DNA from: JANWHQ01 sp963775275
GTDB lineage: Bacteria; Pseudomonadota; Alphaproteobacteria; Caulobacterales; Caulobacteraceae
Assembly (NCBI GenBank): GCA_963775275.1
Contig: CAVZII010000005.1
Coordinates: 4,030,001-4,094,000 of the forward strand
Reading direction: 5' to 3'
DNA length: 64,000 nucleotides
The position numbers and the translations under genes were made by a program. Positions within the stretch are counted from its first letter, which is position 1, and each line of letters begins with the position of its first letter. The notes below the pieces were generated by a model, which saw nothing but the letters and a program-made list of their open reading frames with translations, was not told the origin of the DNA and did not search any database. Positions 46,295 through 54,811 of this stretch are shown in pieces.

Positions 46295-47638
46295 ATGTTC
46301 GACAAGATCCTCATCGCCAACCGCGGCGAGATCGCGCTCCGCATCCACCGCGCCTGCAAGGAGATGGGGATCTCCACGGTGGCGGTGCACTCGGACGTGG
46401 ACGCCACGGCCATGCATGTGCGCCTGGCCGACGAGAGCGTCTGCATCGGCCCCGCCCCGGCCGCCAAGAGCTACCTGAACATCCCCTCGATCATCTCGGC
46501 CTGCGAGATCACCGGCGCCCAGGCGATCCACCCCGGCTACGGCTTCCTTTCCGAGAACGCCCGCTTCGCCAGGATCGTCGAGGCCCACGGCCTGACCTTC
46601 ATCGGCCCCAGGCCCGAGCACATCGAGATGATGGGCGACAAGATCGCCGCCAAGGTAGCCGCCAGGTCCGCCGGCATCCCGGTGGTGCCCGGCTCGGACG
46701 GCGCGATCAGCGACGATGACGAGGCCGTGGCGGCGGCCGAGGCCATCGGCTTCCCGGTGCTGGTCAAGGCCGCGGCCGGCGGCGGCGGGCGCGGCATGAA
46801 GGTGGCCAAGAGCCGTGACGACATCGTCCAGGCGGTGATGACCGCCAAGGCCGAGGCCAAGGCCGCCTTCGGGGACGATGCGGTCTACCTGGAGCGCTAT
46901 CTCGAAAAGCCCCGGCACATCGAGCTGCAGATCATCGCCAACTCCTTCGGCAACGTCTGCCACCTGGGCGAACGGGACTGCTCGCTCCAGCGCCGCCACC
47001 AGAAGGTGATGGAGGAGGCGCCCTCCCCGGTCATCGACGCCGCCACCCGCGCCCGGATCGGCGAGACCGTGGTCGAGGCCATCCGCAAGATCGGCTACCT
47101 CGGGGTCGGCACCATCGAGTTCCTCTACGAGGACGGCGAGTTCTTCTTCATCGAGATGAACACCCGCCTGCAGGTGGAGCACCCGGTCACCGAGGCCATC
47201 ACCGGCATCGACCTCGTGCGCGAGCAGATCCAGGTGGCCGCCGGCCGTCCGCTGTCCTTCCGCCAGAAGGACATCGTGCTCGAGGGCCACGCCATCGAGT
47301 GCCGGATCAACGCCGAGAACCCGCGCACCTTCGTCCCCTCGCCGGGGCTGGTCACCGACTTCCACGCCCCCGGGGGCCTGGGCGTGCGCCTGGATTCGGC
47401 GATCTACGCCGGCTACTCGATCCCGCCCTACTACGACAGCCTGGTGGGCAAGCTGATCGTGCATGGCCGCGACCGGCCCGAATGCATCGCGCGCATGCGC
47501 CGCTCGCTCGCCGAGATGGTCGTCGGCGGGATCGAGACCACCACGCCTCTGTTCCAGGACCTCCTGGCCCAGCCGGACATCATCAAAGGCGACTACAACA
47601 TCCACTGGCTCGAGCAGTGGATCAAAGCGGGCGGGTGA
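46295..47638 (+). CDS. accC: Acetyl-CoA carboxylase, biotin carboxylase subunit
   Basis: 447 residues, full length. The start is KILIANRGEIALRIHRACKE, the ATP-grasp glycine loop is VKAAAGGGGRGMKVAKS, and the catalytic segment is EFFFIEMNTRLQVEHPVTE. It carboxylates the biotin on AccB with bicarbonate and ATP. It follows accB by 9 bp. A dispersed repeat lies after the stop, before aat. Confidence 0.97.
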   Translation: MFDKILIANRGEIALRIHRACKEMGISTVAVHSDVDATAMHVRLADESVCIGPAPAAKSYLNIPSIISACEITGAQAIHPGYGFLSENARFARIVEAHGLTFIGPRPEHIEMMGDKIAAKVAARSAGIPVVPGSDGAISDDDEAVAAAEAIGFPVLVKAAAGGGGRGMKVAKSRDDIVQAVMTAKAEAKAAFGDDAVYLERYLEKPRHIELQIIANSFGNVCHLGERDCSLQRRHQKVMEEAPSPVIDAATRARIGETVVEAIRKIGYLGVGTIEFLYEDGEFFFIEMNTRLQVEHPVTEAITGIDLVREQIQVAAGRPLSFRQKDIVLEGHAIECRINAENPRTFVPSPGLVTDFHAPGGLGVRLDSAIYAGYSIPPYYDSLVGKLIVHGRDRPECIARMRRSLAEMVVGGIETTTPLFQDLLAQPDIIKGDYNIHWLEQWIKAGG

Positions 47639-47669
47639 GGCATCGTCATGGCGGGCCGAGCTTGGCCAG

Positions 47670-47735
47670 CCTTCTCCCCTTGCGGGAGAGGGTCGAAGAC
47701 GGAGACCCGGGCCGCGCGGGCCCGATCCTGATCCC
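47670..47735. repeat. TTCTCCCC-type palindromic repeat (partial) between accC and aat
   Basis: CCTTCTCCCCTTGCGGGAGA opens the unit; a second dyad GGGCCGCGCGGGCCC follows and runs to the ATG of aat. Relatives are at 52584-52637, 53022-53088, 53741-53968 and 63809-63862. It occupies the ribosome-binding region of aat, so the usual start signal is missing there. Confidence 0.6.
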
Positions 47736-48386
47736 ATGCGCCCCTTCACCACCGAGGACCTGCTCGACTGCTACCGCCGCGGCGTCTTCCCGATGGCCGA
47801 GGCGCGCGGCGACGATCGCATCTACCTGATCGACCCGGACGAGCGGGGGATCATCCCGCTCGACGGCTTCCACATCCCGCGCCGGCTGGCGCGCACCATC
47901 CGCGCCGATCCGTTCGAGATGCGCATCGACAGCGCCTTCGGCCGGGTGGTCGAGGAATGCGCCAGGTCCGCGCCCGGCCGCTACGAGACCTGGATCAGCC
48001 GCCCGATCCAGGGCCTCTACCAGCAGCTCTTCCTCGAGGGCGCGGCCCACAGCGTCGAATGCTGGCTCGGCGACCGGCTTGTGGGCGGGCTCTACGGCGT
48101 CTGCCTCGGCGGCGCCTTCTTCGGCGAGAGCATGTTCTCGCGCGAGCGCGACGCCAGCAAGGTCGCCCTGGCGCACCTGGTGGCGCGCCTGCGCGTGGGC
48201 GGCTACCTGCTGCTGGACGCCCAGTTCATGACCGAGCACCTCGCCCAGTTCGGGACCCTCGAGATCTCGCGCGCCGAGTACCTGGAACGGCTGGCGCGCG
48301 CCACCGGGCGCAGCGGCGACTTCTTCCGCTTCCCCGCCTATGCGCCCGGAGAGGCCATCTTGCAGGCGATCAGCCACACGTCATAG
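47736..48386 (+). CDS. aat: Leucyl/phenylalanyl-tRNA-protein transferase
   Basis: 216 residues from the ATG at 47736. Conserved features include DLLDCYRRGVFPMAEARGDD, ETWISRPIQGLYQQLF, and GLYGVCLGGAFFGESMFSRE followed by ASKVALAHLVARLR. It adds Leu or Phe to N-terminal Arg or Lys so that ClpS-ClpAP degrades the protein (N-degron pathway). The 3' end overlaps the convergent DUF2155 gene by 49 bp. Confidence 0.95.
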   Translation: MRPFTTEDLLDCYRRGVFPMAEARGDDRIYLIDPDERGIIPLDGFHIPRRLARTIRADPFEMRIDSAFGRVVEECARSAPGRYETWISRPIQGLYQQLFLEGAAHSVECWLGDRLVGGLYGVCLGGAFFGESMFSRERDASKVALAHLVARLRVGGYLLLDAQFMTEHLAQFGTLEISRAEYLERLARATGRSGDFFRFPAYAPGEAILQAISHTS

Positions 48387-48979
48387 ACCGGGTGCGAGAA
48401 GGGGTGCGGCCCGGGCGTGTCGGCGAACATCCAGCCCCGGTAGACCAGCTTGATCGGATTGGACGGCCGCCCGGGCAGCGACGGCGGCTGGGAGTCGATC
48501 TCCACGTGGGCGGCCATCGGGTCGCCCGGATCGCCGCTCTGGCAGGTGTTCACCAGGAAGATCAGGCCCTTGTAGCGGATGAACTTGTGCACCGGCGCCT
48601 CGAAGCGGAGGCTCTCGGCCGTCACCTTGTCCAGCACCTGCAGCACCGCCGCCGTGTAGAGCACGCGCTTGGGCGGGGCGGGCTTGGCCGGCGCGCTCGA
48701 CGCGTCCGAGGCCGGCGGCGCCGCGGAGGCGGCGGGCGGGGGCGGCGCGGCCGCCGCCTCTTCCTCGGGCGGCATGTCGCCGAGCACGGGGGCGGGGGGC
48801 GGCCGGGGCGCGGGAGCGGGCCTGGGCGCGACCGGCGCCGGCGGGGCGACCGCCGAGGGCGCGGGCGGCTGGGGCGCGGCGGGGGCTTCGGCGGCGGGCT
48901 GCGCTACGGCCAGGCCGAACCCCAGGGCGGAGGCGGCGCCGAGCGCGATCAGCAGGGGGCGGGACGCGCGCCGGACCAC
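48338..48979 (-). CDS. DUF2155-domain exported protein
   Basis: 213 residues with a signal peptide (LLIALGAASALGFGLAVA). A low-complexity Pro/Ala region (about 30-105) is followed by the DUF2155 domain: LYTAAVLQVLDKVTAESLRF, HKFIRYKGLIFLVNTCQ and LVYRGWMFADTPGPHPFSHP. The domain is conserved in alphaproteobacteria next to the NDUFA12 gene; its function is not known. It lies 10 bp downstream of that gene and overlaps aat at the 3' end. Confidence 0.9.
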   Translation of the reverse strand: MVRRASRPLLIALGAASALGFGLAVAQPAAEAPAAPQPPAPSAVAPPAPVAPRPAPAPRPPPAPVLGDMPPEEEAAAAPPPPAASAAPPASDASSAPAKPAPPKRVLYTAAVLQVLDKVTAESLRFEAPVHKFIRYKGLIFLVNTCQSGDPGDPMAAHVEIDSQPPSLPGRPSNPIKLVYRGWMFADTPGPHPFSHPVYDVWLIACKMASPGA

Positions 48980-48989
48980 CAGCGCAGGC

Positions 48990-49388
48990 CTATTCCGGCG
49001 ACCAGGGTTCGTAGTCGCCGGTCGCGCTGGCGCGCTCGCCGCCCCGCGCGATCGAGCCCATGGGACGCCAGGCGTGGATCGTCCCGGTCAGGTTGGGCTC
49101 GTGCGGCTTTTCCCAGGCCCGGCGCTTCAGCGGCGCCACGGTGGGCGGGTCGTCGAAGGTGTAGTGCATCCAGCCGTGCCAGTCGGGCGGGATCTTGGAG
49201 GCCTCGGCATAGCCCTTGTAGATCACCCAGCGCCGCTTGCGGCCGACGTCGTAGCTGTCCTTGTCGTCCTTGGCCTCGTAGTAGCGGTTGCCGAACTCGT
49301 CCTCGCCCACGAAGACGCCGCGCCGTCCGATCGTGAACAGGGTCCCGATCGTCGCCCCGTTCCACCAGCTGAAGATCCGTCCGAGCAC
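48990..49388 (-). CDS. NADH dehydrogenase accessory subunit, NDUFA12 family
   Basis: 132 residues. The family signature is visible: GTLFTIGRRGVFVGEDEFGN, RYYEAKDDKDSYDVGRKRRW, and IPPDWHGWMHYTFDDPP followed by KRRAWEKPHEPNLTGT. This is the bacterial homologue of the complex I subunit B17.2, found in alphaproteobacteria and mitochondria, and it stabilises the peripheral arm. It is located apart from the nuo operon, in the conserved pair with DUF2155. Confidence 0.94.
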   Translation of the reverse strand: MLGRIFSWWNGATIGTLFTIGRRGVFVGEDEFGNRYYEAKDDKDSYDVGRKRRWVIYKGYAEASKIPPDWHGWMHYTFDDPPTVAPLKRRAWEKPHEPNLTGTIHAWRPMGSIARGGERASATGDYEPWSPE

Positions 49389-49441
49389 TATTCCGCACCG
49401 AGGTTGCCGCCCCAGGCAATAGCCGCTCGGCCCGGTGCTGG

Positions 49442-49526
49442 CTAGTGCATCGTAGCAGACGGATGATTCATCATCCGTCTGTGGTTCGATGCACTAAATC
49501 AAAGACTTGTGCTGCAAGGCCCAGCC
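49442..49526. repeat. Hairpin doublet, family 2 (second hairpin truncated)
   Basis: A complete first hairpin from CTAGTG at 49442 to GCACTA at 49496, with inner stem CAGACGGATGA/TCATCCGTCTG, is followed by the linker AATCAAAGACTTG (49497-49509). Only the first bases of the second hairpin (TGCTGCAAGG) remain. With 24125-24206 it gives the full element. Confidence 0.8.
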
Positions 49527-49823
49527 CTCGCCTGCGCCGGTCCCGGCCGCTGCGCAGCCGCTGCGCCACGCCCGGCCTGTGAGTCCCGGTCCTGCCAACG
49601 CGCGCCAGCGCGTCCAGCAGGAGAACGCGGAGTTCGCAGAGGAATCGCGGAGTTCGCAGGGGACTCCCTCTGCGTCCTCCTTTCCCGTCTCAGCGTGCTC
49701 TGCGTCTCCTCTTACAGGTGACGCCAAGCCTGCCGTTCAGGCCACAAGCCGGCCCTGGCGGGCCGCGAGCCCCTCGCCGGCCAGGGCGCGAGTCGGTTCC
49801 GGTCCTGCGCGCCCGCCCTTCTC
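49527..49823. other. Intergenic region with a purine/pyrimidine-rich repeat
   Basis: About 300 bp without a gene. Between 49616 and 49725 GGAGTTCGCAGAGGAATC and its partial repeat GGAGTTCGCAGGGG are answered by CCTCTGCGTCCTCC and GCTCTGCGTCTCC, a loose inverted arrangement of a type often seen dispersed in such genomes. Nothing else was recognised. Confidence 0.4.
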
Positions 49824-49860
49824 AAGATGTTGTGGATCACTGGCGCTCGGCCACAACATC
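49824..49860 (+). promoter_or_regulatory. Perfect inverted repeat upstream of the ribonucleotide-reductase-like gene
   Basis: AGATGTTGTGG (49824-49834) and CCACAACATCT (49850-49860), separated by 15 bases, 60 bp before the ATG. It could be an operator or a leader hairpin. It does not match the NrdR box pattern. Confidence 0.4.
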
Positions 49861-49921
49861 TGTTGCGGCGAGGGGGGCCAGGCTCTAGCCTTCGCCCTGT
49901 CGCGCCAGTCCCGGAGCCCGC

Positions 49922-52558
49922 ATGCGCTTCCCGTCCCGATTCGCCGCCCCGCTCCAGAGCGCCCTTCGCGAGGTCGAGCGGCCGGACGGCGTGGACCAGG
50001 TGCTGGCGCCTGCGTCCTGGTCCTCCGCGCAGATCGAGGCCTGGCTCGACTGGGCCGACGCCCTGGGGCTGGAGCCCCAGGACGACCCCGACCGGCTGCT
50101 GAACGGGGCGCTGGACGCCTGGGCCGCCCGCGTCGCCGAGCTCGGCCGCCGCGAGGGCCTGTTCGAGTCCCGCCGCGACGAGGCCGCCTTCGCCGCCGAC
50201 CTCGCCGCGACCATGGCGCTGGGCCTGGCCGCGCCCGGCCTGCCGCGCGAGGAAGGGATGCAGGGCCCGCTGGCCGTCGGCGAGCCGGCCTTCGAGGCCG
50301 CCGTGCGCGCGCGGCTCGCGCAGGCGCGGGGACGGCGCGCCGCGATCGAGGGCGCGGACGCCGTCGGCGCGCGGATGCAGGCGGTCGTCGACGCCATCCT
50401 GCGCTGCGAGGGCGACGCCCAGGCCTGCGCCGACCCGCGCCACAACGCCGCCCTCGCCAGGGCCGCGCGCGCGGCGCTGCAGGCCGGCGCTTCGGAGTCC
50501 GCCGTCCAGCAGGCGATCGCCCTGGCCCGCGCCGGCGAGCGCGACTGGCGCGTGCGCCTGGACGCCGAGCCCACGCCCGCTCCGGCCCTGGCGGCCCACG
50601 CCGCGCGCGATCTGGTCCTCGCCCGCGCCGGGCCGGCCCTTCTGGCGGCGCGCTTCGCCTGGGAGACCGGCGATCTGGTTCTCGCCTTCGACGCGGACGA
50701 CGCCGGCCGCGCCCTCGACGCCTCGCGCGCCTGCGTCGCGGCCCTGGCGGTCGACCGGTTCTGGACGGCCGACGGCTTCGACGAGGCGGGCTTCTCGGCG
50801 CTCGTGCGGCTGTGGACCACGGCCCTGCGCCTCGGCCGCTCGGGCGACGGCGCGGGCCGGCCCGCGGGCCTGGTCCTGGCCGGCCTGTCCGAGCTCCTGG
50901 TCCGCCAGGGCCTGGCCTATGGCTCCGACGAGGGCCGCGTGGCCGCCGCGGCCGTGCAGGCGCGGCTCGTCGAGGCCGCCCGCGCGGCGTCGGCCGAGCT
51001 CGCAGGGGCCGCCGGCGACGAGGCCCCTCCCCTCGCCGTCCTGGCCCAGGACCCGGACCTGTCGCTGCGCCTGGGCGGCCTCTCGCTCGGCGGCGCGCCC
51101 TGGACCGGCCCGGCCATGGACGCCGAGATCGAGGACGGCGTCGTGCGCACCCTGGCGCCGGCGGCCATCGCGGGCCTCGAGCGCCTGGGGATCGATCCCG
51201 CCGAGGCGCAGGCGCGGCTCGAGGGCCGGGGCCTGCTGGCGGACGCGCCGGGCGTCGGGCGCGCGGCGCTGGAGGCCAAGGGCTTCACCGACCACGAGAT
51301 CGCCCAGGCGGAAGCGGCCCTGGCCGAAGGCCGGCCCCTGCGCGCGGCCTTGTCGCCCGAGGTCCTGGACGAGGGGTTCCTGCGCGACGTGCTCGGCGCC
51401 TCGGCCGAACAGCTCGCCGATCCGGGCTTCGACGTCCTGGCCCTTGCCGGCTTCGGGCCGGACGAGATCGCCAGCGCGCAGATCCACCTGCGCGCCGGCG
51501 CGAGCCTTGCGGCCTGGACCGCCCTGCCCGCCGCCCAGCGCGCCGTGTTCGCCGGCGCGGACGAGATCGCCGCCTCCGACCGGCTGGCCATGGCCGCGGC
51601 GCTGGAAGCCGCCGCCGGCGCGCCGAGCCTCCTCGCCGTCCCCCTGGCCGAAGGCGCCGGCCCCGAGGCCGCCGCGGCGGTCCTCGCCGAGGCCGCCCGT
51701 CTCGGCGCGCGCGCGGTCCGCCTCCTGCCGCCGCCGCCGCACGCCCTGCCGCGCCTGGAGCTGCCGCCGCTGGAGGAGGAGCCCAGGGCCCGCCGCCCCG
51801 AGCCCGCCTCGCCCGTGGTCACCGAGCGGATCGTCGAGAAGATCGTCGAGCGCGACCGCGCGCGGCGCAAGCTGCCGGACCGGCGCAAGGGCTACATCCA
51901 GAAGGCGGCCGTGGGCGGCCACAAGGTCTATCTGCACACCGGCGAGTACGACGACGGCGAGCTCGGCGAGATCTTCGTCGACATGCACAAGGAGGGCGCG
52001 GCCTTCCGCTCGCTGATGAACAACTTCGCCATCGCGATCTCCATCGGCCTGCAGTACGGCGTGCCGCTGGAGGAGTTCGTCGACGCCTTCGTCTACACCC
52101 GCTTCGAGCCGGCCGGGCCGGTGACCGGCAACGACTCCATCCGCTCGGCGACCTCGATCCTGGACTACATCTTCCGCGAGCTGGCGGTCTCCTACCTCGA
52201 CCGCGAGGACCTGGCCAACGCCGATCCCGACGCCCTGCACGCCGACGGCCTCGGCGGCGGCGTTTCCGACGGCGCGGCCCCCGGCCAGGAGCCCGAGCCC
52301 CTGCCCGCCTCCATGTTCATCTCCAAGGGCTTCTCGCGCGGCGCGGCGGGCGACAACCTCATCGTGCTGCCGGTCGGCGGGCGCAGCGGCGCACGCGAGT
52401 CCGGCCGCGCCCGTCCGGCCTCCACCGGGACCGCCCCCGACGTCTGCGCCGACTGCGGCGAGCTGGCGGTCCGCGACAATGGCTCGGGCCTCGTCTGCGA
52501 ATCCTCCGGCGCCCCTGCGGGCGTGCCCAGATCGGGCGGCTCGGAAGGAAGCCTTTAG
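49922..52558 (+). CDS. Degenerate class II (B12-type) ribonucleotide-reductase-like protein
   Basis: 878 residues, against about 1200 for NrdJ. Several stretches follow NrdJ: FSALVRLWTTALRLG then VRQGLAYGSDEGRVAAA near 290-340; SDRLAMAAALEAAAGAPS near 560; and a well-kept C-terminal part from residue 650, LPDRRKGYIQKAAVGGHKVY to IRSATSILDYIFRELAVSYL. A C-terminal Cys cluster (VCADCGELAVRD, LVCESSG) echoes the NrdJ redox tail. The catalytic NxCxE loop and other active-site cysteines are not present. It is probably a non-catalytic paralogue. The ATG at 49922 is the first in frame. Confidence 0.75.
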   Translation: MRFPSRFAAPLQSALREVERPDGVDQVLAPASWSSAQIEAWLDWADALGLEPQDDPDRLLNGALDAWAARVAELGRREGLFESRRDEAAFAADLAATMALGLAAPGLPREEGMQGPLAVGEPAFEAAVRARLAQARGRRAAIEGADAVGARMQAVVDAILRCEGDAQACADPRHNAALARAARAALQAGASESAVQQAIALARAGERDWRVRLDAEPTPAPALAAHAARDLVLARAGPALLAARFAWETGDLVLAFDADDAGRALDASRACVAALAVDRFWTADGFDEAGFSALVRLWTTALRLGRSGDGAGRPAGLVLAGLSELLVRQGLAYGSDEGRVAAAAVQARLVEAARAASAELAGAAGDEAPPLAVLAQDPDLSLRLGGLSLGGAPWTGPAMDAEIEDGVVRTLAPAAIAGLERLGIDPAEAQARLEGRGLLADAPGVGRAALEAKGFTDHEIAQAEAALAEGRPLRAALSPEVLDEGFLRDVLGASAEQLADPGFDVLALAGFGPDEIASAQIHLRAGASLAAWTALPAAQRAVFAGADEIAASDRLAMAAALEAAAGAPSLLAVPLAEGAGPEAAAAVLAEAARLGARAVRLLPPPPHALPRLELPPLEEEPRARRPEPASPVVTERIVEKIVERDRARRKLPDRRKGYIQKAAVGGHKVYLHTGEYDDGELGEIFVDMHKEGAAFRSLMNNFAIAISIGLQYGVPLEEFVDAFVYTRFEPAGPVTGNDSIRSATSILDYIFRELAVSYLDREDLANADPDALHADGLGGGVSDGAAPGQEPEPLPASMFISKGFSRGAAGDNLIVLPVGGRSGARESGRARPASTGTAPDVCADCGELAVRDNGSGLVCESSGAPAGVPRSGGSEGSL

Positions 52559-52583
52559 CGGACGGCGGGTCCGGCTGGTTTGG

Positions 52584-52637
52584 CCTTCTCCCCTTGTGGG
52601 AGAAGGTGGCGGGCGGATGCCCGCCGGATGAGGGGTC
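52584..52637. repeat. TTCTCCCC-type palindromic repeat
   Basis: CCTTCTCCCCTTGTGGGAGA followed by a GGCGGGCGGATGCCCGCC hairpin and GGATGAGGGGTC. It lies just after the ribonucleotide-reductase-like gene and could serve as its terminator. Confidence 0.7.
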
Positions 52638-52705
52638 GCACGGGCCCCGCAGCTACAAGCCGATGGCTCGGAACACCGCCGACCCACAGGCTCGCCATCG
52701 GAACC

Positions 52706-52990
52706 GACGTCCGCGTTCTTGAAGCGCAGCACCTTGAATCCCTGGGCTTCCAATCAAGCATCCCTGGCCGCATCGCGGGCTTCGTCGTGCAAGGGGCCGT
52801 CCGCCTCGATGATGACGCGATGCCTCAGGCAGACGAAGTCGACGATGTAGGGCCCGATCGGAACTTGTCGCCTGAACTTCAGGTCTGCGAGGCGGCGGTT
52901 GCGCAAGACCTTCCAGAGCCGATCCTCGACGCCGGCCGGTGCATGACGCATCCGGCGTGCAAGCGTTATCAGCTTGGTAGGCTTGCCCAC
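52706..52990 (-). pseudogene. DUF559 endonuclease-like gene with an in-frame stop
   Basis: The N-terminal 78 codons give the DUF559 (Vsr/REase-like) fold: LARRMRHAPAGVEDRLWKVL, then LKFRRQVPIGPYIVDFVCLR and VIIEADGPLHDEARDAARDA. A TGA at 52754-52756 follows. In the same frame the expected next residues LEAQGFKVLRFKNADV continue, so a Trp codon (TGG) has become TGA. The 3' part then runs into a repeat. It is a nuclease-fold gene that has recently lost function, or a read error at one base. Confidence 0.75.
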
Positions 52991-53021
52991 GCACGCAGCA
53001 TCGCAAATTGGCTGCGCATGC

Positions 53022-53088
53022 GCGACCCCTCACCCGGCCTGCATACGCAGGCCACCCTCTCCCGCAAGGGGAGAGGGTTTCGCCGTCT
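53022..53088. repeat. TTCTCCCC-type palindromic repeat, reverse orientation
   Basis: GACCCCTCACCCGGCCTGC, the small dyad GGCCTGCATACGCAGGCC and then CCCTCTCCCGCAAGGGGAGA. It is the mirror image of the 52584-52637 unit. The two flank the broken DUF559 gene as an inverted pair. Confidence 0.7.
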
Positions 53089-53207
53089 GACCTGGAAGGG
53101 GCCTGCTAACGTCTTGGTCCTAAGCTTGCCGGTGGGACGGCGTATCGTCTCGTCACCGCCCGGGCTGCGTCAAAATCGAACTCCCGATCCTGATCCTCGC
53201 GGGCGCC

Positions 53208-53663
53208 GTGGCGCTCGCCGCCCCCGCCATGGCCCAGAACGCCGGCCAGATCGCCCGCGCGCGCGCCGGCGCCAGCTGCCCCGGCTGCAACCTCTTCCAG
53301 GCCGACTTCGGGGGCCTCAGGCTCAAGGGCCGCAACTTCTCGGGCGCGCGCCTGCGCCAGGCCGACCTCAGCCTCTCGGTGATGAACCGCACCAGCTTCG
53401 CCGGCGCCGACATGCGCGACGTCAACGCCTATGGCGGGGTCTTCTCGAGCGCCAGTTTCGCCCGCGCCAACCTGACCCACGCCAGCTTCGTGGGGACCTA
53501 TCTGCAGGGCGCGAGCTTCCGCGGCGCGACCCTCGTCGGGACCAACTTCTCCGGCGCCGAGATGGACCGCGCGCGCGGCCTCACCCAGCGCCAGCTCGAC
53601 GAGGCCTGCGGCGACGGCTCCACCCGCCTGCCGCCCGGAATGCGGATTCCCTACTGCCGGTAG
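53208..53663 (+). CDS. Exported pentapeptide-repeat protein (start uncertain)
   Basis: From the GTG at 53208 the protein has 151 residues. Pentapeptides of the A(D/N)Lxx type run from about residue 26: GASCPGCNLFQADFGGLRLK, ARLRQADLSLSVMN, ASFARANLTHASFVGT. The end TQRQLDEACGDGSTRLPPGM matches that of the longer paralogue at 61622-62470. The 13 codons before the GTG (KIELPILILAGA) look like the missing front of a signal peptide but have no start codon, so an initiator may have been lost or misread. Confidence 0.75.
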   Translation: MALAAPAMAQNAGQIARARAGASCPGCNLFQADFGGLRLKGRNFSGARLRQADLSLSVMNRTSFAGADMRDVNAYGGVFSSASFARANLTHASFVGTYLQGASFRGATLVGTNFSGAEMDRARGLTQRQLDEACGDGSTRLPPGMRIPYCR

Positions 53664-53740
53664 GGGCGCGTCGGCGGCCGCATCTCCTCAGCTCCGATCG
53701 CCCGGCGAAGGCCAACAAGCGCTAAGTTGGGGGCTGCGCT

Positions 53741-53968
53741 GCGAACCCTCTCCCCTTGCGGGAGAGGGGTGAGGATTGGCCGCCGCCTGCAAGGCGGCGG
53801 CATGCGAACGACAACGACTTGTCGATCGCCAAGACGAACGCCCGCAGATGGGCTGCGGGCTGGGCGGATGCAGGCCGGGTGAGGGGTTGAAGACGCTGGC
53901 CGGATAGGGCTTTCGCCCTCTCATCCGGCCGCCATTCGGCGGCCACCTTCTCCCGCAAGGGGAGAAGG
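53741..53968. repeat. Compound TTCTCCCC-type repeat block
   Basis: Two inverted units face each other: CCCTCTCCCCTTGCGGGAGA with GGTGAGG and a GCCGCCTGCAAGGCGGC dyad on the left, and CGGCCGCCATTCGGCGGCC with CCTTCTCCCGCAAGGGGAGA on the right. GGCCGGGTGAGGGGTTGA lies between them. The block fills most of the 460-bp gap between the pentapeptide and VOC genes; the rest of the gap holds nothing recognised. Confidence 0.7.
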
Positions 53969-54123
53969 TCCGCTCAATCACCTGCCCAACTTGGCGCTCA
54001 TGGGGCGAAGGCCGGGGCAATCGGATGAAGAGGCCATGAGCAGGAACGGCGGGGCCCCTTCTTCCCCGCCCAGCCCCGTGCTAGGCGGGCGCGGGCCGCA
54101 GGAATTCGGGGAGACGACACCGC

Positions 54124-54501
54124 ATGTTCTCGCACATCATGGTCGGGACCAACGACGTGAAGAAGGCCAAGGCCTTCTATGACGCCATCCTGGGGACGCT
54201 CGGCGTCGAGATTCCGCCCGACCAGGGCGACCGCCTGTTCTACCGCAGCCCGACCGGCGCGCTGGGCGTCACCACGCCCATCAACGGCGAGCCCGCCAGC
54301 CACGCCAACGGCGGAACCATCGGCTTCAACTGCTCCTCCCCCGACCAGGTCAAGGCCTGGCACGACGCCGGCGTCGCGGCCGGCGGGACCAGCATCGAGG
54401 ACCCGCCCGGCGTGCGCGACTTCGGAACCATGAAGATGTACCTCGCCTATCTGCGCGACCCGGACGGCAACAAGCTCTGCGCCGTCCACTTCATGAGCTG
54501 A
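54124..54501 (+). CDS. VOC-family (glyoxalase/bleomycin-resistance fold) protein
   Basis: 125 residues with GGGGAG before the ATG. It opens MFSHIMVGTNDVKKAKAFYD, with His as first metal ligand, and ends AYLRDPDGNKLCAVHFM, the standard closing strand. This is the single-domain VOC type, one half of a dimeric metal site. The substrate is not predictable. It is the last housekeeping-like gene before the IS1595-like elements. Confidence 0.9.
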   Translation: MFSHIMVGTNDVKKAKAFYDAILGTLGVEIPPDQGDRLFYRSPTGALGVTTPINGEPASHANGGTIGFNCSSPDQVKAWHDAGVAAGGTSIEDPPGVRDFGTMKMYLAYLRDPDGNKLCAVHFMS

Positions 54502-54670
54502 ACGGCGCCCCGAAGGACAGGCCCGCCAGGTGCGGCGCCTGTCCGGCCTCGCCCCCAACTCGTCATCGCGCGCAGCGAAACGCCGCAGCGCCTGGGGCGC
54601 CCATTACCGGTATTATGCAGCAGAAGGGACCACGGGCGCGGGCTGTCATCAGCTAAGCTCTGACGATGCG

Positions 54671-54799
54671 TCAGATCAGTTTGACGAGGGCCACAACGGC
54701 GACGACCGCGGCCATCACCATCAGGCCGAATTTGATGGTCAGCCGCAGCTCCAAGAGCTTCAGCTCCGTCTTCAGCTGCGCGAACTGCACATCGGCCAT
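54671..54799 (-). CDS. 42-residue single-pass membrane peptide
   Basis: ATG at 54799, stop at 54671-54673. The chain begins MADVQFAQLKTELKLLELRL, an amphipathic coiled-coil helix, then one membrane helix FGLMVMAAVVAVVALVKLI. This layout resembles small holin-associated or toxin-like peptides but has no proven function. It lies 60 bp inside the left end of element 1. Confidence 0.5.
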   Translation of the reverse strand: MADVQFAQLKTELKLLELRLTIKFGLMVMAAVVAVVALVKLI

Positions 54800-54811
54800 G
54801 GCGGGATTCTA

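Noticed and set aside
49824..49860. NrdR box upstream of the RNR-like gene
   Set aside because: The dyad does not match the A/T-rich NrdR pattern, and only one pair of arms is present.
49712..52753. A 1013-codon minus-strand frame opposite the RNR-like gene
   Set aside because: Shadow frame; only its first 16 residues match a known family and these are the end of the broken DUF559 gene.
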